A stretch of 64,000 bases of DNA. It comes from Diacronema lutheri. Taxonomy: Eukaryota > Haptophyta > Pavlovophyceae > Pavlovales > Pavlovaceae. Shown here one piece after another: positions 9,309 through 17,305 of the stretch. The position numbers and the translations under genes are program-made. Location: the NCBI GenBank assembly GCA_019448385.1, contig JAGTXO010000005.1, forward strand, positions 868,001 to 932,000. Direction: 5' to 3'. A model generated the notes under the pieces. That model had not been told where the DNA came from. It ran no database searches and was given only the letters and a program-made list of their open reading frames with translations. Position 1 is the first letter of the stretch. Each line of letters starts with the position of its first letter.

Positions 9309-10280
9309 ATGCTGCTGCCTTCTGTGCTCGTGTTGGTGCACGGCTTGCTGCACGCGCGCGCGATGGTGTCGACGCGCGCCCGCACCGCCGCCACGGGCGC
9401 CTCCGTCGTAATGCGCGCCACCACCGGCGTACGCACCGAGCCCGCCGCCGTGTCGGCCGCTCTTGCCGCCGCTCTCGCCGCCGCCGCCGCTGTGCCGGCC
9501 GCAAGTGAGGCACGAGCAAAGGGCGGCGTGCCGGCGGGGCGCGCGGCCTCGAGCGTGCCGGCGGCGACTACACCGCGCGGGTCTCCAGCCGTCGACATGC
9601 GCGAGAGGGAGCGCGCGCTCTACGCAAGCGGCTGCGAGTGTGTCGTCGGCGTGGACGAGGCCGGCCGCGGGCCGCTCGCCGGTCCGGTCGTCGCGGCCGC
9701 CTGCTTCATCCCGGTGCACGTGGAGATTCGCGGCATCGCCGACAGTAAGGCGCTCTCCGAGGCGGCGCGCGAGGCCATATATGCGGAGCTCACGTCGCAC
9801 GCGGACGTGGCGTTTGCCGTCAGCATCCAGCCGCCGGCCGTGATCGACAAGGTCAACATCCTGCAGGCGACGCTTCTCGCGATGCGTGAGAGCGTGCACG
9901 CGCTCCGCGCTCGCGCCCCCGGCCTCGACTACGTGCTCGTCGACGGCAACCGCTCGCCGTTTGACGCGGATCCCGCCGGGATTCGGTGCGAGGCCGTCGT
10001 GAAGGGCGACGCGCGCTGCCTGTGCGTCGCGGCCGCAAGCATCATCGCAAAGGTGACGCGCGACCGGCTGATGGTGGAGATGGACCGCACGTTCCCGCTC
10101 TTCGAGTTCGCCCGGCATAAGGGCTACCCAACCGCGCGGCACGTTGCGCTGCTCGCCCAGCACGGGCCGTGCGTCGAGCACCGGCGCTCGTTTGCGCCCG
10201 TGCGCGACGCAGAGTTCGCCCGACAGGCCCGGCGTGAGCGCGACCAGGTGCCCTCTCTTCCCCGAGATCCGGCAGGCTAG
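9309..10280 (+). CDS. rnhB: Ribonuclease HII (bacterial type), organelle-targeted
   Basis: 323 residues from 9309 (330 if the ATG at 9288 is used). The catalytic core is bacterial RNase HII: GVDEAGRGPLAGPVVAAA (first catalytic Asp at about residue 116), ADSKALSEAARE-like helix, VDGNRSP, and VAAASIIAKVTRDRLM followed by HKGYPTARH. It cleaves the RNA strand of RNA-DNA hybrids, including single ribonucleotides. The core is preceded by about 105 residues: a hydrophobic MLLPSVLVLVHGLL segment and then a long Ala/Arg/Thr-rich region, which fits plastid (signal plus transit) or, if translation begins at 9363 (MVSTRART), mitochondrial targeting. It probably serves organellar DNA replication. Head-to-head with EMC7 with overlapping 5' ends. 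Confidence 0.85.
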   Translation: MLLPSVLVLVHGLLHARAMVSTRARTAATGASVVMRATTGVRTEPAAVSAALAAALAAAAAVPAASEARAKGGVPAGRAASSVPAATTPRGSPAVDMRERERALYASGCECVVGVDEAGRGPLAGPVVAAACFIPVHVEIRGIADSKALSEAAREAIYAELTSHADVAFAVSIQPPAVIDKVNILQATLLAMRESVHALRARAPGLDYVLVDGNRSPFDADPAGIRCEAVVKGDARCLCVAAASIIAKVTRDRLMVEMDRTFPLFEFARHKGYPTARHVALLAQHGPCVEHRRSFAPVRDAEFARQARRERDQVPSLPRDPAG

Positions 10281-10307
10281 CCACGGCAGTGCCAACGCCT
10301 TTTTCGC

Positions 10308-10370
10308 AACTCCTGCGGCCTGACGCACGTCCAGCCGAAAACTCCTGCGGCCTGACGCACGTCCAGCCGA
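10308..10370. repeat. Two direct copies of a 31-bp unit, period 32
   Basis: The unit beginning AACTCCTGCGGCCTGACG occurs at 10308-10338 and again at 10340-10370 with no mismatch seen. It lies in the short gap between the RNase HII stop and the next ORF, so it is probably in a 3' or 5' untranslated region. Confidence 0.9.
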
Positions 10371-10389
10371 GAACGCCGCCGCCTCCTCC

Positions 10390-11181
10390 ATGGCTTTCGG
10401 CTTTCCGTGGACGTGGAGAACGATGGCGCCAGAGATGAAGCTCGTGTTCCATGGACCGCCTCCTCCCCCACCACCACCCCTTCGCACACCGGACCATTCG
10501 TCGCGTACGCCACCGTCCCAGTCGGACGGAGCGCAACAAGCGGCGCCGCTGTCCAGCCTCGCTCACCTCGCGCTGCGTGCCCTGCTGCTGTGCGAGTACG
10601 ACACCGCTTCGCGGCCGATCGTCGAGGCTGCGCTCCTCGCGCACGTGCCACTAGAGCGCGTGCTCGCGCATGCTGTGGAGCCGGCGGTGTTCGCCGCGCT
10701 CGCTCCGTACCCCAACCTCATCGATGCGGCGCGCGATCACCTCACGAGCCGACCCAAGGCGGGGAGGCGGACGCTCGAGCGCGTGCTGGCTCGATTTCGC
10801 TCCGAGCGGAGCCACGGCGACTTTGGCTCACCCGCGGTGGTGCACCACGCGCTGGCGGTGCTCGCAGTTTGTGAGCGCTTGCTGTGCACCGGTTTATTCA
10901 AGCGCAGCATCCGCGGCCCGCTGCTCTCCACGGAGCTCGCGAACCTCGTGCGAGCTCTCCGCAAGGCCTGCCAGCGCGTGATCCCCGCCGACGATGGCAT
11001 CGGCCACTGGAGGCCGGCTGCCGCGGGTGGGAGCGCCGAAGACGACCGATGGCGCAGTGCGCCGTATCTCGAGCTTCTCGCCCGGGCGCAGGCGGGTGGC
11101 CTCGCGCCAAGGCCGCCGCCGAGCGCGCTCGTCGGCCCCGACGCCGTGCAGCTCCGGAGGCTCGACCAGTGGACTGGCTGA
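10390..11181 (+). CDS. Uncharacterised helical protein
   Basis: 263 residues; not recognised. An N-terminal poly-Pro stretch (about residues 22-32) precedes a compact, mostly alpha-helical region, LALRALLLCEYDTASRP onward, with conserved-looking elements TGLFKRSIRGPLL and LVRALRKACQRVI. Codon use and composition match neighbouring real genes, and no antisense frame is better, so I accept it as coding. A second ATG at 10423 (MAPEMKLVFHG) is an alternative start. No signal peptide or membrane helix. Convergent with the transporter downstream (119 bp between stops). Confidence 0.55.
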   Translation: MAFGFPWTWRTMAPEMKLVFHGPPPPPPPPLRTPDHSSRTPPSQSDGAQQAAPLSSLAHLALRALLLCEYDTASRPIVEAALLAHVPLERVLAHAVEPAVFAALAPYPNLIDAARDHLTSRPKAGRRTLERVLARFRSERSHGDFGSPAVVHHALAVLAVCERLLCTGLFKRSIRGPLLSTELANLVRALRKACQRVIPADDGIGHWRPAAAGGSAEDDRWRSAPYLELLARAQAGGLAPRPPPSALVGPDAVQLRRLDQWTG

Positions 11182-11300
11182 TGAAGAGAGAGTCCGCGCT
11201 TTCGCGCAAGCGCTACATTCACATTGACAAGGCGATGCCAACCAGGCGGTCCAGGCCGTGCCGCGAGTGATGACAGTGCCCGGGACCGGCACGCTCCCAT

Positions 11301-12713
11301 TCACAACCTGAGCGCGCTGCCCGCGGCGCGGAAGGCGGCGATGTCCGCGATGGCCGAATAGGTGCCGACGAGCATCGCGCAGCCGCAAAAGGCCATGAGC
11401 ACCACGTGCACGGCCGTGCGCGTGCGCGAGAAGGTGACGAGGCCGAGGCGGTGCAGCTTGAGCGAGAGCGCGAACGGCAGCAGGGCGAGGCTCGCCTGGC
11501 AGAGCGCGCCGAGTAGCGCGATGAGCAGCTCGAGCGCGGGGACGAGGAACACGACGAAGACGCACGCCGCTGTGATCCCGACGCGCCGCGCGACAAATGC
11601 GGGCCCGTGCCAGCCGCTCGGCTTCCCGACGGCGGGCGGTGGCGCGCAGAGCCGATCGAAGATCATGGCGGCGGGCTGCAGTTGCAGCGGGTAGGTGAGC
11701 AGCACGGCCAGGCTGACCAGCGCGTTCACTGCCGGCAGCCACCAGCCTGCATCCTCCCGCTCGGCTAGGAAAGCGGTGACGGAACCCGAGTCGATGTGCG
11801 GGAACGCCGCCGCGACGCTCGAGCCGAGCAAGACAAAGAGCAGCGCGACGCAGCCCATCGCCGCGACGAGCAGCGCCTCGAAGCGGCGTGCCCGCCGCTC
11901 TTCCGCCGCCTCGAGCCCTTCGACCAACCCCGCGCTGCCGTCCGCGCTTGGCGCGTGCCCGTCGGCCGCGGCCGGCAGCTGCGCGGCCGCACCGTCGCCT
12001 CCGTGCGCCGCGAGCATTTCGACGCCGGGCGAGGTGCGCGTGCCGGTGCCCGGGCGAAACGGGCTGAACGCGTTCTCCACCGGCAGCACGAGCGCTATGC
12101 CCTCGTACGCAAAGAACTCGACGCTCAGGCACCGCGCGACCGTCGCGGCCGTGACGCGCCGCTCGATCGGCTCAGCCGGACCATCGCGCGCCGCGAGCAC
12201 GCGCAGGCTGACGCCGACGGCGGTGGCGATGGCAGTGAGCATGATCGCGTTGGCCGTCGTCGAGAGCAGCCACAGGTCCGAAAGGCCGCGCAGCAGCGAG
12301 AGCAGCGCGCAGACGCACGAGACGGCGAGGAAGACGGCGCGCTCGGGCACGGCCGGCACGCCCGCGTGCACGTTTGTGACGAGCAGAGAGATGTAGATGC
12401 AGCAGACTCCGAGTTGGAGCGCAACGACGAGCGCGCCGATCAATCGCCTGCCCACCGCGCCGAACGCGATTTCGCCAATGTCCTCGTATGTTTGCGCCTT
12501 GAGGCCGTGCGCGCGCACCGCGTGCTTGCACCGCACGATCAGCACCATCGAGTAGGTGCCCTGCAACGCAACGACCGCGAAGAGGCCAAGCGCGCCGCCC
12601 GTGCCAAGCCTCGCGAACACGAGGGGCAGCGCGAGGCACCCCGCACCGAGGTTGCCTTTGAGCAGGTGCGTGAAGGCGCGCGCCGACTCTGTGTCGAAGC
12701 GCTCCGCCACCAT
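11301..12713 (-). CDS. Amino-acid/auxin permease family transporter (AVT/SLC36-38 type)
   Basis: 470 residues, single exon. It opens with TESARAFTHLLKGNLGAGCLALPLVF, the first-helix signature of the AAAP family (T-x-x-H-L-L-K-x-N-x-G-x-G-x-L-A-L-P), followed by ten or eleven hydrophobic helices including VCCIYISLLVTNV, FFAYEGIALVLPVENA and LTYPLQLQPAAMIFDRL. The family exports or imports neutral amino acids across vacuolar or plasma membranes by proton coupling. An unusually long Gly/Ala/Glu-rich cytosolic loop (about residues 215-270) separates the two halves. The frame is open upstream to 13055, but that extension is Arg-rich noise, so 12713 (MVAERFDTES) is preferred. Confidence 0.85.
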   Translation of the reverse strand: MVAERFDTESARAFTHLLKGNLGAGCLALPLVFARLGTGGALGLFAVVALQGTYSMVLIVRCKHAVRAHGLKAQTYEDIGEIAFGAVGRRLIGALVVALQLGVCCIYISLLVTNVHAGVPAVPERAVFLAVSCVCALLSLLRGLSDLWLLSTTANAIMLTAIATAVGVSLRVLAARDGPAEPIERRVTAATVARCLSVEFFAYEGIALVLPVENAFSPFRPGTGTRTSPGVEMLAAHGGDGAAAQLPAAADGHAPSADGSAGLVEGLEAAEERRARRFEALLVAAMGCVALLFVLLGSSVAAAFPHIDSGSVTAFLAEREDAGWWLPAVNALVSLAVLLTYPLQLQPAAMIFDRLCAPPPAVGKPSGWHGPAFVARRVGITAACVFVVFLVPALELLIALLGALCQASLALLPFALSLKLHRLGLVTFSRTRTAVHVVLMAFCGCAMLVGTYSAIADIAAFRAAGSALRL

Positions 12714-13567
12714 CGTGCCTGCCGAACCGTGGGAAAGCAACCTCGGGAAAGCCCCCGCGAGGCGCCTGGTCCCAATCGGCGCGGCGCTCGCTTGCGCGAC
12801 CGCGCCGGCCGGCAGCTTCGGCCGGGGGCAACAACGTCTACGGCCTGCCTCGGAACGGCTGCCTCGACGACGCCCACGTTGATCGTTACGGCTGCTGCGC
12901 CTTCGCGCTCGGGTGGCCGCGCACCGCGCGCCCCGTCGCCCCCGGCACCACGAAACGTACGTTTCGCCCATGGTTTGGGGACGGCGAGGCGCGCGTGCGC
13001 GGCCGCGCGGGCTGCATCGTGGCGTGTGACACATTGGCGGCGGACTGTGGCGCACTCTGCGGCGACGACGGGCCGCGCGGAGGCGCCTGGCTAGGTGCGG
13101 GGCGGCGGTTGGGGCTCAGGCCGGGATGAGTGTTCGACGTGGAAGGCGGCGGCTCACTGATGACGGGCGGCGACACGCCCGTCGTCGGCGTCGGGTTGCA
13201 CGGCGTCGTGGAGGGTAGCGGCCCGCTGGTGGCGGGCGGCTCACTTTTCGGCGGCAGCGGGCGGTGCGGTGGCGTGGCCGGCGGCGGCGCGGGGGCGGCG
13301 GTCGTTGAAGGCCGCCTCCGGGCCTCTGCGTGTGGATTGCACGGCGTCGCCTCTCGGGCTGCCTGCATGCGCAAGGCGTCGACGACGAGGGTGGCTCTTG
13401 ACTCTTCAGTCCTCTGCCGTCGATGACTGGCAGTCTGGCACCCTTGACTCGCTCTTTCTTCCGTTACAGCGTTTCTGCCTTTCTGGGTCCGTTTTTGCGC
13501 GTCGCCACACACGGAGATCTGAGATCTCAACTTCGCTCATCTCGGGTCGTGCACGCTCCCGGCCGCG
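12714..13567. other. Intergenic region, 854 bp, with one dispersed repeat
   Basis: No gene I can support lies here. It holds the promoters of the divergent transporter (minus) and the asparagine synthetase fusion (plus). A minus-strand open frame at 12886-13530 is Pro/Ser/Thr-rich and looks like low-complexity translation. From 13224 to 13333 lies one copy of a dispersed repeat (see separate entry). Confidence 0.7.
13224..13333. repeat. Dispersed repeat, copy 1
   Basis: About 110 bp, from CGCTGGTGGCGGGCGGCTC through GGCCGCCTCCGGGCCTCTG, recurs with few differences at about 58909-59046. The shared part includes CTTTTCGGCGGC, GGCGGTGCGGTGGCGTG and GGCGGCGGTCGTTGA. It is not simple sequence, so it is likely a remnant of one repeat family. 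Family unknown. Confidence 0.75.
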
Positions 13568-16500
13568 ATGTGCGGGATCCTCGCGCTCTTTGACGGAGCG
13601 CTGTCGGCGGCGGAGCTTGAGGCCCTGTGCAAGCGGTTGACTTCGCTCCTCAGCCACCGCGGCCCCGACGAGGTAGGCTGCCACGTCGGAGGCGGCTTTG
13701 CGCTCGGACATGCGCGCCTCTCGATCATGGACCCGGCGCACGGGCATCAGCCGCTGGTGCACGCGCCGACGGGCAACGCGGTCGTGCACAACGGCGAGAT
13801 CTACAACCACGCCGAGCTTCGCGAGCGCGCGGCGCTCGAAGCCGCCGCGGCGAGGGCGCCGCCGGTCGTGTACGCGACGCACTCGGACTCGGAATCCATC
13901 CTGCCGCTCTTCGAGACGCACGGCGCGCACGTGGCGGCGATGCTCGACGGCATGTTCGCGTTCGTCGCGGTGCGCCCTGATGGCACATGCGTTGCCGCAC
14001 GCGACCCGTGCGGCATCAAGCCGCTGTACCGCGGCTGGAGCGCGAGCGGCCGCGTGCTCTTCGCGTCGGAGCTCAAGTGTCTCGTCGGCCACGTCGAGCA
14101 CGCGGAGGAGTTCCCGGCCGGCCATCTCTGGACCGCCGAGGGCGGGTACGAGCGGTACTTTGCGCCCGATTGGCTGCGACCCACCCTCGACCCTGCCGCG
14201 CCGCTCATCCTGCCAACCGGCGGCGTCGAGCGCGTGCGCGGCCTGCTGAAGCGTGCGGTCGCCAAACGGCTCATGTCCGACGTGGGCTACGGCCTGCTCC
14301 TCTCGGGCGGGCTCGACTCGGCGATCGTGTGCGCGCTGATGGCGGAGCTGACCGACATGTCCAAGATCAAGTCGTTCACCGTCGGCATGCCCAACTCACC
14401 CGACATCATGGCCGCGCGCGAGGTTGCCAAGCATTTTGGCACCGTCCACCACGAGTACCTCTTCTCGCCCGACGAGGCCTTCGCGATGGTGCCGCAGGTG
14501 GTGTACCACCTCGAGACATACGAGCCTGAGCTGATCCGCTCGTCCATCCCAAACTACTTCCTCGCAAAGCTCGCCGGCGCGCACACCAAAGTGGTGCTCA
14601 CGGGCGAGGGCGCGGATGAGCTATTCGCCGGCTACCTCTATTTTCGCGACTGCCCCGACCGCGAGGCGATGCAGCGCGAGACGCTGCGCATCTGGGGGCA
14701 CCTGCACAACGTCAACCTGCAGCGCTCGGATCGGATGGGCATGGCGCACGGCCTTGAGGCGCGCGTTCCCTTCCTCGACGTCGAGCTGCTCGAGGAGGCG
14801 TACGGCAGGGTCGACCCGGCCGCCAAGATGCACACGGCCACCAAAGCAGAGAAGCACGCGCTGCGCGCGCTCTTCGAGGGCGAGATCCCGCACGACGTGC
14901 TCTGGCGGACCAAGGCGATGCAGTGCGAGGGCGTCGGTACCGACTGGGTGTCCATCCTGCAGGCCAAGTGTGCGGCCGCTGTGAGCGACGCTGAGTTTGG
15001 CGCCGCGAGCGCCACGTTCCCGCTCAACCCGCCGCAGTCCAAAGAGGAGTTCTACTACCGCAAGCTCTTCGCGCAGTCGCACGCCGGGATGGACCACTTT
15101 GTGCACGTCTGGGAGGGCGGATGCCGCGCGGGCGGCGCGGCGTGGCAGAGCGCCGTGTACACGCGCGCCGGCCTGGCGGACACGGCGCAGCTGCGGCACG
15201 CGCTCATGGACGCGGACAAGGAGGGAGAGGACGCACGCGGCGAGGGTCTGCGCGGCACGGCCGACGGCACGGCCCGCAGCGGCGCGAGCGACGCGGCCAA
15301 CGCCTCCGCCATCGACCCGTCGAGCGGCGCCGGCGCCAAGCGCAATGCCGCCGACCCGCTCGGCGGAGCAGCGAGCAGTTTGCCGAGCGGGAGCACGACG
15401 AGCGAGGTGATGCGCGCTCTCGCCGACGCGGGAGTGCGCGCGACCGAGCTGCACGAGCTGCTGGGCACCGGCGGCGACTCGCGCATCTCGCTCAAGGCGG
15501 GCGTCAACAAGTACGGCATACCCGCGACACCGCAGCCGCGCGCGGTCGTGCGCTCGTCGTGCACATCGTCGCCGCCCACCGCCGCGGGCTACGCGGCCGC
15601 CGCCGAGGTGCTCGCGCGGATGGCGTCGGCGGACGGGACGATCGATGCATTTGGCGCCGAGATGCGCGCCGTGCGCACGCGCATCGCCACGGCGCTCAAG
15701 CTGCCCGCCGGCTCCGAGGTCGTGCTCGCGCCGTCGGGCGTCGAGGCAGAGTACATTGGCATGCTCGTCGCACAGCAGCTCCACCCGCACGCGCGGCTTC
15801 ACTCGATCGTCGCCGCCGCCGGCGAGGTGGGCACAGCGACAGCCGAGGCGGCGCGCTGCGTGAGCTACGACAACCTCACGCCGTTTTGCGCGCCCACCGC
15901 CCGCGCGCCGACCAAGGGCTCGCTGCTCGACGGCTTTGCGCACATCGAGCAGTTCTGCGTGCCCGCGCGGGATGCGACGGGGAAGCAGAGCGACGAGGCC
16001 GCGGCAATCGGCGCGCACATCGACGCCGTCGCGGCGGCGAGCGCCGAGCCGATCGCGTGGGTCGTGCGGCAGGTGGCGGGTACGAAGACAGGCTTCACAA
16101 CCTCGCTGCCCGATGCAGCGTCCGCCTGCGGCGCGCTCCCCGCCGATGCGCTCGTCGTGATCGACGCATGCCAGCTGCGCGTCAGCTGCGAGCTGGTGCA
16201 CAGCTACTTGCGGCAGGGCCAAGTCGTTTTGATCACCGGCTCCAAGTTCGTGCACGGCGCGTCCTTCTCGGCCGCCATCCTCATCCCACCAGAGCTCGCG
16301 CAGCGCCTCGAGGCCGTGCGCGACGCGCCGCCGCTTCCCGTTGGCCTCGGCGCGCACTTCTCCGCGCACGAGATGCCCGACCGCCTCTCGCGCTGGGCGG
16401 AGCAGCTGCACCGCTCGCCAAACCTTGGCTTGCTGCTGCGCTGGCACACGGCGCTGCCGATGCTCGAGCGGCTCTGCGCCCTGCCCGACGGCGAGCGTAC

Positions 16501-17112
16501 GCGCCTCGAGGACGCGTGGGCCGCGAGCGTTGCTCAGCTCGTCGAGCGGCAGCCCCGCCTTTCCGTGCTCTCGCGCGAGGCGGGCATCGTCTCGTTCACG
16601 TGCGCGCGGCCGAGCGCCGACGAGGGCATGTACGGCCTTGACGAGCTCGCAAAGGTCCATCGCTGGCTGCAGGAGGACTTTGCGCACGTGCAGGGCGCGC
16701 GGCCGTGCGCACACCGCTCGCTGGTCTGCTTCATCGGCCAGGCGGTCGCCATCACGCGGGTGCGCGCGCGCGCGAGGGCTGCACGCGCGCCCTGCGCGCG
16801 CGCGCGCGCGACGTGGCGGCGCAGTGCCACTCCACGGCGCAGTGCCACTCCACGGCGCAGTGCCACACCACGGCGTAGCTGCCGCGAGCGCCGTGCTGAC
16901 CCCAGGCGCGCTCGATTTCCCCTGCGCTTTGCTCCGTGCGCCCGTTGCTCTCTCTGCAGGGCGTGGCGGTGCTCCGGATCGCGTCGAGTGCTGACTTGCT
17001 CGTGCGCCTGCACGACGGCGCGTACGAGCTCGCCATGGAGGAGGCGCTCGTCGACAAGATTGGCTGGCTCATCGAGTCGTACGATGCGGTGCTCGACGCG
17101 GCCTTGCGATGA
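13568..17112 (+). CDS. Asparagine synthetase (glutamine-hydrolysing) fused to a PLP-dependent transferase-fold domain
   Basis: Two exons, 13568-16759 and 16960-17112, giving 1,114 residues. Residues 1 to about 200 are a class-II glutamine amidotransferase with nucleophile Cys2 (MCGILALFDG), SHRGPDE, and HNGEIYNHAEL. Residues about 220-510 are the synthetase domain: PP-loop LLSGGLDSAIV at about 244-253, GEGADELFAGY near 350, and RMGMAHGLEARVPFLD. These are complete, so asparagine synthesis from aspartate, ATP and glutamine is expected. After a linker (about 560-640) a second enzyme-like domain resembles fold-type-I PLP enzymes: SGVEAEYIGMLVAQQL, SIVAAAGEVGTAT, VVIDACQLR with Asp866, and ITGSKFVHG with candidate Schiff-base Lys893. 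Its substrate is unknown. The last exon adds 50 residues (GVAVLRIASSADLLVRL...) that continue this domain. Intron 200 bp, donor GTGCGC. No frameshift or stop separates the two halves. Confidence 0.85.
16818..16871. repeat. Three tandem 18-bp units inside the intron
   Basis: GGCGCAGTGCCACTCCAC at 16818-16835 and 16836-16853, and a variant ending ACACCAC at 16854-16871. The array lies wholly within the intron of the asparagine synthetase fusion gene. Confidence 0.9.
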
Positions 17113-17219
17113 AGTGACTTCGAGGGCCGCATCGCGCGTGTGATGCGCGCACGGCCAAGCGCCGTGTGGTGTGCGCAAAACGGAGCGGGCGGCGTGGCGC
17201 CTCGAACACCCTCAAAGAG

Positions 17220-17298
17220 TCGGCCTCTTTCTTACGCTCACCAGACTAAGCAGACTCAGAAAGAGGCCGAGCCCCCCCCCCCCCCCCCCCCCCCCCCC
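17220..17298. repeat. 13-bp perfect inverted repeat followed by 27 C
   Basis: TCGGCCTCTTTCT at 17220-17232 is exactly complementary to AGAAAGAGGCCGA at 17258-17270 with a 25-nt loop; a run of 27 C follows at 17272-17298. It sits between the convergent stops of the asparagine synthetase fusion (17112) and the BAR-SH3 gene (17306), so it is transcribed in at least one 3' UTR. It could act in 3'-end formation or RNA stability; this is inference. Confidence 0.8.
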
Positions 17299-17305
17299 TA
17301 AGTCC

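Noticed and set aside
8472-10487. 671-codon minus frame covering RNase HII and EMC7
   Set aside because: Runs antisense through RNase HII and in the wrong frame through EMC7 exons; low-complexity.
12886-13530. 214-residue Pro-rich minus-strand protein
   Set aside because: Composition follows the dispersed repeat; no start context, no family, and a similar frame appears at the second repeat copy for the same reason.
14621-16714. 697-codon antisense frame opposite the asparagine synthetase fusion
   Set aside because: Composition is Arg/His/Val-rich reverse complement of a clearly conserved enzyme; no family features.
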